64,000 nucleotides of DNA from Acidimicrobiales bacterium (lineage in GTDB: Bacteria > Actinomycetota > Acidimicrobiia > Acidimicrobiales > Palsa-688). The notes beneath the pieces were generated by a model. It had not been told where the DNA came from. It did not search any database and saw only the letters and a program-made list of their open reading frames with translations. Below are positions 28,789 to 36,867 of the stretch, one piece after another (position 1 is the first letter of the stretch; every line of letters begins with the position of its first letter). The stretch lies in the NCBI GenBank assembly GCA_035533095.1, contig DATLUM010000075.1, forward strand, positions 1 through 64,000. The letters run 5' to 3'. The translations under genes and the position numbers were made by a program.

Positions 28789-30141
28789 ATGTCCATGCCC
28801 CGTGTGGTGGCGGTGACCCCCGGGTCTCCTGCCGCCCGGGCTGGCCTCCAAGCCGGTGACGAGATCGCGGCGATGGACGGCCAGCTCCCCCGCGACATCA
28901 TCGAGTACCAGCTGATCGCCGATCAGGCGCGCCTGGACCTCGATATCCGCAGAGGGGGTCTGGAGCTCTCCCTGACCTTGGAGCGCGAGACGGCCGAACC
29001 GCTCGGGATCGAGGTGGACGCAGCCCTGTTCGACCGGGTGCGCACCTGCGACAACCACTGCGAGTTCTGCTTCATCCACCAGCTCCCCAAGGGAATGCGC
29101 AAGAGCCTGTACACCCGCGACGACGACTACCGCTTGTCGTTTTTGTACGGAAATTTCACGACCCTCACGCGGTTCACCGAGTCCGATCTCGAAAGGGTGG
29201 TCACGGAGGGTTTGTCGCCGTTGTGGGTGAGCATCCACGCGACCGACCCCGGGGTCCGCGCCCGGATGTTGCGCAACCCGCGCGGTGCGATGAGCCTGAG
29301 GTGGCTCAGGGCGCTGCTCGACAACGGCATCGAAGTCCACGGCCAGGTCGTGGTCTGCCCGGGAATCAACGACGCCGCCATCCTCGACGACACCCTCGCC
29401 GGCGTCCTCGACCGCTTTCCCGAGATCGCGAGCGTGGCCTGCGTACCGCTCGGGGTCAGCCGTTTCAACTCGGAAGCAGCGATGCGACCGCATACCGAGA
29501 GTGAGGCTGCGGTGGTCGTCGATCTCGTCGAGGCCTGGCAGGACACCTTTCTGATCGCACTCGGGCGCCGGCTCGTCTACGCCGCAGACGAGTACTACCT
29601 GCTGGCCGGCCGGCCCTTTCCCGCCCTCGAGACGTACGGGGAGGTGGCACAACACGAGAACGGCGTCGGGATGGCCGCCGCTTTCGAGGCGCGCTATCGC
29701 GGTCGAAGCGGCGCCCCGGCTGGCGGCCCGGGCGGGTTCTTCCAGTCGGTGGACGGTGCGCCTGCGGCGGGATACCGGGCGCCCCGGGCCGGAACGGTCA
29801 CCGTCAGGCCTCGCCGGGACGCTCCGGTCACCGTGATCACCGGAACGTACGGCGAGAGGGTGCTGCGCCCGCTTCTGCAAGGCGGCGTGCAAGTCATGGC
29901 GGTCGAGAACCGCTTCTTCGGCGGTAACACGGCGGTCGCCGGCCTGCTGACGGGAGCCGACGTGACCGCCGCCCTGGCGGGGGCCTCCCCCCTCAGGCGC
30001 TACCTGCTGCCCGACGTCTGCCTGTCCGGCGGGCGCTTCCTCGACGGCTTCGCAGTCGAAGACCTTCCGCTGCCGGTGGAGGTCATCCCCGCGGACGGCG
30101 CAGCTCTGCGCCAAGCGTTGCTCGTCCCGGCACCGTCATGA
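28789..30141 (+). CDS. PDZ and radical-SAM-like DUF512 protein
   Basis: 450 residues. Residues 1-65 are a PDZ-like domain (VTPGSPAARAGLQAGDEI). The cluster motif C87-x3-C91-x2-C94 (RTCDNHCEFCFIHQLP) then matches a radical-SAM 4Fe-4S site. DYRLSFLYGNFTTLTRF and SIHATDPGVRARMLRNPRGA follow, and the DUF512 domain occupies the C-terminal half (LVYAADEYYLLAGRPFP, GGNTAVAGLLTGADV). The reaction is unknown. It overlaps der by 4 bp (ATGA); the same pairing occurs in Firmicutes and hints at a role linked to ribosome assembly, which is inference. Confidence 0.88.
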   Translation: MSMPRVVAVTPGSPAARAGLQAGDEIAAMDGQLPRDIIEYQLIADQARLDLDIRRGGLELSLTLERETAEPLGIEVDAALFDRVRTCDNHCEFCFIHQLPKGMRKSLYTRDDDYRLSFLYGNFTTLTRFTESDLERVVTEGLSPLWVSIHATDPGVRARMLRNPRGAMSLRWLRALLDNGIEVHGQVVVCPGINDAAILDDTLAGVLDRFPEIASVACVPLGVSRFNSEAAMRPHTESEAAVVVDLVEAWQDTFLIALGRRLVYAADEYYLLAGRPFPALETYGEVAQHENGVGMAAAFEARYRGRSGAPAGGPGGFFQSVDGAPAAGYRAPRAGTVTVRPRRDAPVTVITGTYGERVLRPLLQGGVQVMAVENRFFGGNTAVAGLLTGADVTAALAGASPLRRYLLPDVCLSGGRFLDGFAVEDLPLPVEVIPADGAALRQALLVPAPS

Positions 30142-31469
30142 GAAAAGACGCGGCCGTCGCGCCGGAACGCCGGTCGCGGCCCCTCGTCGCAGTGGTGGGC
30201 CGCCCGAACGTCGGCAAGAGCACCCTCGTCAATCGCATCGTCGGCCGGCGCGAAGCGATCGTCGAGGAAAGGCCGGGGGTCACCAGAGACCGCAAGTTCC
30301 TGGAGGCGGAGTGGGCCGGCCGCGAGTTCACGATCGTGGACACCGGCGGATGGCTGGATTCGAAAGACACCCTCGAAGGCCAGGTGAGCGCACAGTCGGA
30401 ACGAGCGATACGTGCAGCCGACGTGGTCGTGATGGTGGCCGACGCGACGGTGGGCATCACCGAGGACGACGCCAAGGTGGCCGCAATGCTGCGACGGTCC
30501 GGGCGCCCGCTGGTGTTGGTTGCGAACAAGGTCGACGGCGACAGCAGGGATGCCGACGCGTGGATGTTCGCACGTCTGGGACTCGGTGACCCTTTCCCGG
30601 TCAGCGCGCTCCACGGTCGCGGGACCGGCGAGCTTCTCGACGCAATCGTGGAGAGGTTCCCGGCCGACCTGGATGCCGCCGAGGAAGTCGGGGAAGCGAG
30701 CACGCAGCCGTCGGTAGCGATCGTGGGGCGGCCCAACGTCGGCAAGTCGACGTTGTTCAACCGGCTGATAGGTGACGAGCGTTCGGTTGTCCACGACGAG
30801 CCGGGGACCACACGCGACAGCGTCGATACGGTTGTGTCGACACCGTCGGGCGCGATCCGCTTCGTCGACACCGCAGGAATGCGCCGGCGTGGCAAGGAGG
30901 CTTCCGGAGCCGAGTACTACTCGCTTGTACGCGCCCTCCAGGCTCTCGATCGGGCCCAGTCCGCTCTTCTGGTCATCGACGCGACCGACGGGGTGACAAA
31001 ACAGGACCAGCGCCTGGCTGAGCGCGTCGACGCCTCGGGGAGCTCGGTCGTCGTGTTGCTCAACAAGTGGGAGATGCTCGACGCCGAAGCCCGCAGCCGC
31101 GTCCTCGCCGAGGTCGAGGACCGCCTCGGTTTCCTCGCCTACGCACCCGTGCTCAAGGTGAGCGCGCGTACGGGTCTAGGTGTGCACAAACTGCTGCCGG
31201 CGCTCGAGGCAGCCATCGACGCTTCCGGCAAGCGAGTCGCGACGGGAGAGCTGAACCGACTCATCACCCTGGCGCAAGCAGAACACCGTTCACCTGGGGG
31301 GAGGATCCTCTACGCGACGCAGGGCGCCACGGACCCTCCCACGTTCACCCTCTTCGCCACGCGGCCGCTTCCCGCCCCTTACCTGCGCTACATCGAGAGG
31401 CGGCTTCGTGAGCATTTCGGCTTCGGGCCGACACCTCTCGTGTTCCGGGTACGCCGAAGGGCCGGCTGA
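30138..31469 (+). CDS. der: Ribosome-associated double GTPase Der (EngA)
   Basis: 443 residues. Two GTPase domains in tandem: GRPNVGKSTLVNRIVG near residue 20 with DTGG and NKVD, and GRPNVGKSTLFNRLIG near 200 with DTAGMRRRGK and NKWE. A KH-like domain closes the protein. It is needed for 50S subunit assembly. Confidence 0.96.
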   Translation: MRKDAAVAPERRSRPLVAVVGRPNVGKSTLVNRIVGRREAIVEERPGVTRDRKFLEAEWAGREFTIVDTGGWLDSKDTLEGQVSAQSERAIRAADVVVMVADATVGITEDDAKVAAMLRRSGRPLVLVANKVDGDSRDADAWMFARLGLGDPFPVSALHGRGTGELLDAIVERFPADLDAAEEVGEASTQPSVAIVGRPNVGKSTLFNRLIGDERSVVHDEPGTTRDSVDTVVSTPSGAIRFVDTAGMRRRGKEASGAEYYSLVRALQALDRAQSALLVIDATDGVTKQDQRLAERVDASGSSVVVLLNKWEMLDAEARSRVLAEVEDRLGFLAYAPVLKVSARTGLGVHKLLPALEAAIDASGKRVATGELNRLITLAQAEHRSPGGRILYATQGATDPPTFTLFATRPLPAPYLRYIERRLREHFGFGPTPLVFRVRRRAG

Positions 31470-31523
31470 CCTGCTGCGACGCGAACCTCTTTAGGCGCCT
31501 ATCGGGAGATACCGGTCGTCGAG

Positions 31524-31529
31524 TAGCGT
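31524..31529 (+). promoter_or_regulatory. -10 element of the PP2C gene, leaderless
   Basis: TAGCGT 13 nt before ATG 31537. Confidence 0.5.
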
Positions 31530-31536
31530 TTCGCCT

Positions 31537-32628
31537 ATGTTCACCCAGCCGTGGCTGGCCGCCGCGGCAGTGTTCTGCGCCATCGCCGCAATCTTGTGGG
31601 GTAGGGCAGCAGCCCGTCTGGCGCGCGCTGCACGCCGCATCGAAGCCGAGACCGCGTCCTCGTCGCACGGGCGGGATGCCACCGAATTGGCACGCTCGGC
31701 ATTCGACAAGGACCTGCACACCGCCATCCTCTACGGCATCCTCGCCGTGGCCCTCGCGGTCGCTTCGCTGTCGAGGGACATCTGGTACGAGGTACCGCTC
31801 CTCGCCGTGAGCATCCCGGTGGTGGTGTCGATCCGGTTTGCACCGCGCTTCTTCGACGAGGCGAGGCTCGCGGAGAACCGGGCCATGCTGGAACGGCGCG
31901 CGGAGGAGGTCCTCGCGCAGGACCAGCTCGCCCCGCGCAGGTGGGCCGACCGGCTCGCCCCCGAGAGCCTGCCTCATATCGAGGGATTCGATCTCGGGCG
32001 GGTGTACGAGCCCGGTACCGGCATGATGGCCGGCGACTTCTACGACGTGCTCGCGACCGGGCCGAGCCGGATGGCGGTCCTGATCGGCGACGTCGCGGGC
32101 CACGGGATCGAGCCGTCCATCACCGCCTTCCAGGTCAAGTACCTGCTGAGAACCTTCCTGCGCCAGTACCGCGACCCCGCTCAAGCCCTCGAAGAGCTCA
32201 ACAAGCTGATGTCCACGGGAAGCAGACCCGAGGACCTGGTGTCTGTCTGCGTGGTCGTCTTCGACGTCGAGGCGGGGACCCTCCGCCACGCGTCGGCCGG
32301 ACACCCCCCCGCATGGCTGTGGCACGACTCGGAGATGCGCTCGCTCCCCGCGACCGGTCCTCTGCTCACCCTCGATCCGCAGGCCGCGTACTTCTCGCGT
32401 GAGCTGAACCTGATGAGCGGCGATCTTCTGGTGCTGTACACGGACGGCCTCACGGAGGCCCGCTCGGGCGGCCAGATATTCGGTGAGGATCGAATAGCGG
32501 GGCTTGTGCGGCGCGACCCGGGCCAGGACACGACCATCTTGTGCAAGACCCTGCTCGAGGCCGCCCGAGATTTCTCCTCAGAGCCGTTGAGCGACGACGT
32601 AGCGATCCTGGCCGTCCGCAAGGTCTGA
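31537..32628 (+). CDS. Membrane-anchored SpoIIE/RsbU-type PP2C phosphatase
   Basis: 363 residues. The N-terminal part has a membrane helix at about 7-22 and two more at about 66-80 and 85-100, with a basic loop between. The PP2C domain begins near residue 150: YEPGTGMMAGDFYDVLA, VLIGDVAGHGIEPSITA, LRHASAGHPPAWLWHD and LVLYTDGLTEARSGGQIFGEDR. Such enzymes dephosphorylate anti-anti-sigma factors or related partners. No sensor domain and no anti-sigma gene lie nearby, so the target is unknown. Confidence 0.88.
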   Translation: MFTQPWLAAAAVFCAIAAILWGRAAARLARAARRIEAETASSSHGRDATELARSAFDKDLHTAILYGILAVALAVASLSRDIWYEVPLLAVSIPVVVSIRFAPRFFDEARLAENRAMLERRAEEVLAQDQLAPRRWADRLAPESLPHIEGFDLGRVYEPGTGMMAGDFYDVLATGPSRMAVLIGDVAGHGIEPSITAFQVKYLLRTFLRQYRDPAQALEELNKLMSTGSRPEDLVSVCVVVFDVEAGTLRHASAGHPPAWLWHDSEMRSLPATGPLLTLDPQAAYFSRELNLMSGDLLVLYTDGLTEARSGGQIFGEDRIAGLVRRDPGQDTTILCKTLLEAARDFSSEPLSDDVAILAVRKV

Positions 32629-32674
32629 CCCACGCGGCCAGCCCGGACGGGCCCGGCGGTACCGTGGGGTACCG

Positions 32675-32878
32675 GTGCCCTGGTGCGACGACTGCAGCAA
32701 GTTCTGGGACGACCGGAGCGTCGTGGACGCATCGGGGAGTTGCCCTACCTGCGGACGCGTTCTCGCGCCTGCGCGCAAAGGTGTGCCATGGCATTTCAAG
32801 CTGATGCTCGTCGCTCTGGCCGTGTACATGGTGTACCGGATCTACTGGCTGGTGGAGTGGCTACCCAAGCACATCTGA
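32675..32878 (+). CDS. Small zinc-ribbon membrane protein
   Basis: 67 residues from GTG 32675. CDDC and CPTCG form a small zinc ribbon, and one membrane helix (FKLMLVALAVYMVYRIYWLV) follows near the end. TACCGT at 32660-32665 is 15 nt upstream. The composition and the pattern are those of a real gene, but I do not recognise a function. Confidence 0.7.
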   Translation: MPWCDDCSKFWDDRSVVDASGSCPTCGRVLAPARKGVPWHFKLMLVALAVYMVYRIYWLVEWLPKHI

Positions 32879-32913
32879 GGCTCCTACCCGCGGCGTACGT
32901 AGCGGCGGAGTAC

Positions 32914-32919
32914 TAGGGT
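32914..32919 (+). promoter_or_regulatory. Possible -10 element of the tRNA-Pro gene
   Basis: TAGGGT 18 nt before the mature 5' end. Confidence 0.35.
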
Positions 32920-32931
32920 CGTATTCCCAAC

Positions 32932-33005
32932 CGGGCGGTGGCGCAGTTTGGTAGCGCACCAGACTGGGGGTCTGGGGGCCGCGGGTTCAAGTCCCGCCCG
33001 CCCGA
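32932..33005 (+). tRNA. tRNA-Pro (anticodon GGG)
   Basis: A full cloverleaf: acceptor CGGGCGG (32932-32938) with CCGCCCG (32998-33004) and discriminator A, D arm with GGTAGCGC, anticodon loop CTGGGGG with anticodon GGG, T arm GCGGG TTCAAGT CCCGC. It reads CCC and CCU. CCA is not encoded. Confidence 0.97.
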
Positions 33006-33012
33006 CGCAAGA

Positions 33013-33037
33013 GGGCCCCGGGGTTCCCCCGGGGCCC
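33013..33037 (+). terminator. Terminator after tRNA-Pro
   Basis: A perfect 10-bp stem, GGGCCCCGGG with CCCGGGGCCC, and a 5-nt loop begin 8 nt after the tRNA. It may also serve the convergent nfu-like gene. Confidence 0.85.
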
Positions 33038-33072
33038 ATGTCTCTCACGCCCGCATGGGGCGGCTAAGTCTG

Positions 33073-33390
33073 CTACCAGGCGGGGCGGTACGCGCCGCGA
33101 CCCATGGCCGAGCTGGTCTCGTAGTCGATCTCGTCGTCGATGCTGCCGAAGACCTCGGTCACCCAGTCGAGCCGCTCCTTGAGTATGCGCTCGACACCCG
33201 CCTGAAGAGTCGTCGAGCTGATGGCGCACGACGAGCACGAACCTTGCAACTGGACCTCGATGACACCAGAGTCGACGTCGGCGCTGACCAGAACCAGATC
33301 GCCGCCGTCCGCCTGGACCGCGGGGCGGATCAAGTCGATCAGCTCGTTGAGGTCGGCCAGTCTCTGTGCTCGTTCGTCGTCAGTCAGCAT
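33073..33390 (-). CDS. NifU-like iron-sulfur cluster protein (Nfu domain only)
   Basis: 105 residues from ATG 33390, with GGAGGT 8 nt upstream. It matches the Nfu domain: LIRPAVQADGGDLVLV, IEVQLQGSCSSCAISSTTLQAGVERIL. The CSSC pair holds a transferable 4Fe-4S cluster. It lacks the A-type domain of NfuA. A longer frame exists, but its extra N-terminus is unconserved. Confidence 0.9.
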   Translation of the reverse strand: MLTDDERAQRLADLNELIDLIRPAVQADGGDLVLVSADVDSGVIEVQLQGSCSSCAISSTTLQAGVERILKERLDWVTEVFGSIDDEIDYETSSAMGRGAYRPAW

Positions 33391-33446
33391 TCGCTCATTA
33401 CCTCCATACCCATTCTGGCAGGAAGGCCGCCGGAACCGGCAGCCGG

Positions 33447-33452
33447 TACCCT
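33447..33452 (+). promoter_or_regulatory. -10 element, leaderless
   Basis: TACCCT 12 nt before GTG 33459. Confidence 0.45.
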
Positions 33453-33458
33453 GCGCCG

Positions 33459-33818
33459 GTGACCGAGGCCCCAGTTGCGACCGTGACGCGTCGCAAGCGG
33501 GCCCGCTGGGTCCCGGGCCTGATCGCGTTGGCTGCGTTGCTCGCGATCGGAATCGTGTTCGGCGCCGGCGGTGACCTCTCCCACCCGCCGCCGAAAACGC
33601 TTTCCGGTAGCGACGTCGCCGCACAACTGGCGACAGGGCTGCAGGCGCTCCGCTCGACCTCGTCGCCGCCAAGCGTCGTCTGCCCCGAGCACGAGCCCGT
33701 GAGAACAGGTCTCAGGTTCCAATGCCACTTCGACCAGGGCAAGCCGATCGACGTCGTAGAGATCGACGACCGAGGTCACCTGCGGTGGTCGCTGCCCTCA
33801 CCGAGTCCCACCGCCTGA
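33459..33818 (+). CDS. Membrane-anchored protein with DUF4333-like domain
   Basis: 119 residues. A basic start (TRRKRARW), one membrane helix (VPGLIALAALLAIGIVFGA) and an outside domain of about 80 residues. Two cysteines (VVCPEHEPVRTGLRFQCHF) and IDVVEIDDRG resemble DUF4333, a small secreted actinobacterial domain. The assignment is tentative. Its end overlaps the convergent MerR gene by 21 bp. Confidence 0.65.
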   Translation: MTEAPVATVTRRKRARWVPGLIALAALLAIGIVFGAGGDLSHPPPKTLSGSDVAAQLATGLQALRSTSSPPSVVCPEHEPVRTGLRFQCHFDQGKPIDVVEIDDRGHLRWSLPSPSPTA

Positions 33819-34340
33819 GCCGGCCCGTCCCCGGCCGCCGGCGCGACGCCGTTGCACTTTACCTGGGCTGCCGCGCTTGGCCGTTGTCCCCTCCATCACG
33901 GCCCGGACCCTGTCCATCGACGCCGACAGGTCGGCCCTGAAACACTGGAGCGCCGCGATCTTGGAGTCGACCGTCTCGGTGAGATCCTCCCGCACCTTCA
34001 GCGCCTGACGCAGCAGCAGCGCCCGGCGGGCGGACCCCTCCGACGCTGCGTCGTATTCCGCCCTGATCGCGGCCAACCGGTCGTCGCTTGCGAGCACGGC
34101 GCGGATCTCGTCGAGGTTGAAGCCGAGCAACGCCTGCAGTTCCCGGATGCGCCGCACGCGCGTCAGGTCGCCTTCGGAGTACCGCCGGAGCCCTCCTGGG
34201 GTGGAAGCTGTAGGCGTCAGAAGACCGATCTGCTGGTAGTAGCGCAGCGCTCTCTCGGAAACGCCGCATTGGGCGGCCGCCTTGGCTATACCGACGAGCT
34301 TCCCCTCCGGCTGCGGCCGCGACGTGGAAGACCTTTTCAC
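33798..34340 (-). CDS. MerR-family regulator of the adjacent MFS pump
   Basis: 180 residues. The winged helix-turn-helix reads IAKAAAQCGVSERALRYYQQIGLL and GGLRRYSEGDLTRVRRIRELQALLGFNLDEIR, followed by a dimerising coiled coil (SKIAALQCFRADLSASMDRVR) and a basic tail. No effector-binding domain or metal-site cysteines are seen. It starts at GTG 34340, overlapping the MFS stop as GTGA, so the two genes form one operon. It probably controls them through the inverted repeat at 36125-36146. Confidence 0.85.
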   Translation of the reverse strand: MKRSSTSRPQPEGKLVGIAKAAAQCGVSERALRYYQQIGLLTPTASTPGGLRRYSEGDLTRVRRIRELQALLGFNLDEIRAVLASDDRLAAIRAEYDAASEGSARRALLLRQALKVREDLTETVDSKIAALQCFRADLSASMDRVRAVMEGTTAKRGSPGKVQRRRAGGRGRAGSGGGTR

Positions 34341-36115
34341 GGCGCCCCACCACCCGCCCTCACCTCGACCCCGGTCACCTCGGCGACCGCAGCCATGCCT
34401 TCGGCGACTTCGTCGGCCAGAGGCTCTCGCTCGTGGAAGTAGACGCCTCCTCGTAGCAGCGATGCGATAGCCGCAAGGATGGTGATGCCCGCCGCGAAGA
34501 AGAGAGCCAGATGCAATCCGGTGGCAAACGGTGACGAGATGAGTCGAGGGAAGAACTCGCGGCCGGTCAGGTAAGCGGCCTTGGAGTGGGGGAGAGAGGC
34601 GAGCACGCCCGAATGCCCGAGCTCGATCTGGATGGCGTTGTAGCCGAGGAACGCGGCGAAGAGAGTGCCGATGGGCGGCAACCCTGCGACCGCCCGGGCA
34701 GCTCCGCTCGGGACGCCCTGAGCGACGAGTCCGCTGTATAGATGTCCCGGCAGGGTCGCTGCGAGACCGAGGGTGATCACGGTGAAGAACGCGCCCATCG
34801 ACAGCACCTGAGCCGAGTTCTGGAAGGTGGTGAGCATGCCGGCTCCGGCACCCCTCTGCTCGGGAGGAAGGCTGTTCATCACGCCTGCCTGGTTCGGGGA
34901 GAAGAACATGCCGGCACCGAGCGCCCACACCAGGATGAGCGCGGCGAACGCCGGGTACGCGAAGTCGATGGGCAAGGTGTTCATCAACAGAAACGCCCCG
35001 GCGCTGATCGCCAGACCCGCCGTCGCGAACGGCCTGGCTCCGAAACGGTCCGAGAGGATCCCCGAGATAGGCCCGGAGACGAGGAAGCCGACCGTCATCG
35101 GGATCATATAGATGCCCGCCCACAACGGCGTCTCGGCGAAGCTGTAGCCGTGGAGGGGCAGCCAGATCCCCTGTAGCCAGATGATGAGAACGAACTGGAG
35201 GCCACCTCGGCCCGTAGCCCCCAGCGCGCCGGCGATGTTGCCGGCGGTGAAGGCCCGTATACGGAACAGCCTCGGCCGGAACATCGGGTCCGCCACCCTG
35301 AACTCCACCCAGACGAACACGGCGAGCAGCACCAACCCGGCGACGATCGTCGCGATGACGAACGGGTTGGTCCAACCCATCGTGTGATGGCCGTACGGCT
35401 GGATCGAGTACACGATGCCCACCAGAAGCGAGATCAGGCCGAGAGCGAAGGTGATGTTGCCCGCCCAGTCGATGCGCGATGGCGTCCGTACCCCGTTGTC
35501 GTGGAGCTTGAGATATGCCCAGATGGTCGCGAAGAGACCAACTGGCACCGAAACGAGGAATACGAGGCGCCACTCGATGGGGGCGAGGACACCGCCGAGT
35601 ATCAACCCGATGAACGATCCGCTGACAGCCGCGATCCCGTTGATGCCCATTGCCATGCCCCGCTCGTGGGGTGGGAACGCGTCAGTCAGGATCGCGTTCG
35701 AGTTGGCGAAGAGAAGGGAAGCACCGACGCCCTGGAAGACCCGCATGACGATCAGCCATATGGCAGCCGCCGTCCCGGTCATCCACGTGACGGACAGCAG
35801 CACGGAGAACACGGTGAACACGGCGAACCCGAGGTTGTACATGCGAACCCGGCCGTACATGTCGCCGACCCGACCGAAGCTCACGACCAGTACGGCGGTG
35901 ACGAGCATGAAGCCCATCAGCAGCCAAAGGAGAAACGACGTGTTCGCGGGGTTGAGGGGATCGAGGTGGATGCCTCGGAAGATGTTCGGCAGCGAGATCA
36001 AGAGGATCGATTGGTTGATCGTCGCCATGAGCACGCCAAGCGTCGTGTTCGAGAGCGCGACCCACTTGTAGCGAGGTCCGGGAACCCGGTCGCCGCCATC
36101 GCCTCGCTGGATCAT
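34337..36115 (-). CDS. MFS drug-efflux transporter, DHA2 (14-helix) type
   Basis: 592 residues with about 14 membrane helices. Motifs: GFMLVTAVLVVSFGRVGDMYGRVRM (the loop 2-3 MFS signature), VMRVFQGVGASLL and the antiporter-like AAVSGSFIGLILGGVLAP. The best match is the EmrB/QacA proton-drug antiporters. The substrate is unknown. A long cytoplasmic C-terminal tail follows the last helix. It is the first gene of a two-gene operon with merR. Confidence 0.9.
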   Translation of the reverse strand: MIQRGDGGDRVPGPRYKWVALSNTTLGVLMATINQSILLISLPNIFRGIHLDPLNPANTSFLLWLLMGFMLVTAVLVVSFGRVGDMYGRVRMYNLGFAVFTVFSVLLSVTWMTGTAAAIWLIVMRVFQGVGASLLFANSNAILTDAFPPHERGMAMGINGIAAVSGSFIGLILGGVLAPIEWRLVFLVSVPVGLFATIWAYLKLHDNGVRTPSRIDWAGNITFALGLISLLVGIVYSIQPYGHHTMGWTNPFVIATIVAGLVLLAVFVWVEFRVADPMFRPRLFRIRAFTAGNIAGALGATGRGGLQFVLIIWLQGIWLPLHGYSFAETPLWAGIYMIPMTVGFLVSGPISGILSDRFGARPFATAGLAISAGAFLLMNTLPIDFAYPAFAALILVWALGAGMFFSPNQAGVMNSLPPEQRGAGAGMLTTFQNSAQVLSMGAFFTVITLGLAATLPGHLYSGLVAQGVPSGAARAVAGLPPIGTLFAAFLGYNAIQIELGHSGVLASLPHSKAAYLTGREFFPRLISSPFATGLHLALFFAAGITILAAIASLLRGGVYFHEREPLADEVAEGMAAVAEVTGVEVRAGGGAP

Positions 36116-36124
36116 GACGGAACA

Positions 36125-36146
36125 ACTCTAACGTCAACGTCAGAGT
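36125..36146 (-). promoter_or_regulatory. MerR-type operator before the MFS-merR operon
   Basis: A 22-bp near-perfect inverted repeat with outer arms ACTCT/AGAGT and two inner ACGT boxes. It lies 10 nt before the MFS start. A minus-strand -10 candidate, TAGAGT at 36130-36125, is inside it. MerR proteins typically bind such dyads within an overlong promoter spacer. Confidence 0.7.
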
Positions 36147-36221
36147 CTGCTGGCATGGCCGGGGCGTTCCGCTCGCTCCGACGGAGAAGGGCTCAGGCCG
36201 ATCCGGGCCCGCCGGGCGCCG

Positions 36222-36227
36222 TAGAAT
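36222..36227 (+). promoter_or_regulatory. -10 element of the pgsA-like gene, leaderless
   Basis: TAGAAT 13 nt before ATG 36235. Confidence 0.55.
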
Positions 36228-36234
36228 CCGCCAT

Positions 36235-36867
36235 ATGACCGAGGAAGCGGCGAATGGTGAAGACCGCATCCTCACCGTTCCGAATCTCATAACCCTGGTC
36301 AGGCTCTTGTGCATCCCGGTGTTCGTGCTGCTGCTACTGCGGCCTCACCACGCCGGCTGGTATCCCGCCGCTCTGCTCCTCGGAGGACTGGGTGTCAGCG
36401 ACGGTGTGGACGGTTACGTGGCTCGTCACTTCAACCAGATCTCCACCCTCGGAAAGGTTCTCGATCCCGTCGCCGACAGGCTCCTGCTCGGAGTCGGGGC
36501 AGTGTCGATCATCGCCGTCGGTGCCGTACCCGTGTGGGTGGCCGTCGTGGCCCTGGCGCGGGAGGCTCTTGTCGCCGGCGGATTCCTCTACGTGGCCGCG
36601 GCGGGAGGGCGCCGCATGGACGTGCAATGGGCCGGCAAGGCGGGGACGTTCGCTCTCATGTGCGCCTTGCCTCTGTTCCTTGGCGGCCACGCCAACGACG
36701 ACTGGCATTCGATAGCCGAGGCTCTCGCCTGGGTGTCCACCGTCCCGGCCCTGGTTTTCGGCTGGTACGCGGCGTTCACCTACGTACCAAAGGCCCGCGA
36801 GGCCATCGCCGAGAGCCGGCACGAGCGCGCAGCCCAACTCGAAGGTGCCGCGGAGTCCCTGCGGTGA
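36235..36867 (+). CDS. CDP-alcohol phosphatidyltransferase (PgsA-like)
   Basis: 210 residues, several membrane helices. The family signature is complete: SDGVDGYVARHFNQISTLGK followed by VLDPVADR, that is D-x2-DG-x2-AR-x8-G-x3-D-x3-D. TVPNLITLVRLLCIPVF at the N-terminus is typical of phosphatidylglycerophosphate synthases. The precise alcohol acceptor is not certain. It overlaps the next gene as GTGA. The location before the gcvH-garA block matches pgsA2 (Rv1822). Confidence 0.85.
   Translation: MTEEAANGEDRILTVPNLITLVRLLCIPVFVLLLLRPHHAGWYPAALLLGGLGVSDGVDGYVARHFNQISTLGKVLDPVADRLLLGVGAVSIIAVGAVPVWVAVVALAREALVAGGFLYVAAAGGRRMDVQWAGKAGTFALMCALPLFLGGHANDDWHSIAEALAWVSTVPALVFGWYAAFTYVPKAREAIAESRHERAAQLEGAAESLR

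Noticed and set aside
33798-35573. A 591-residue form of the MerR regulator
   Set aside because: Only the last 180 residues are MerR-like. The upstream part runs through the MFS gene in the wrong frame; GTG 34340 with GTGA coupling is the real start.
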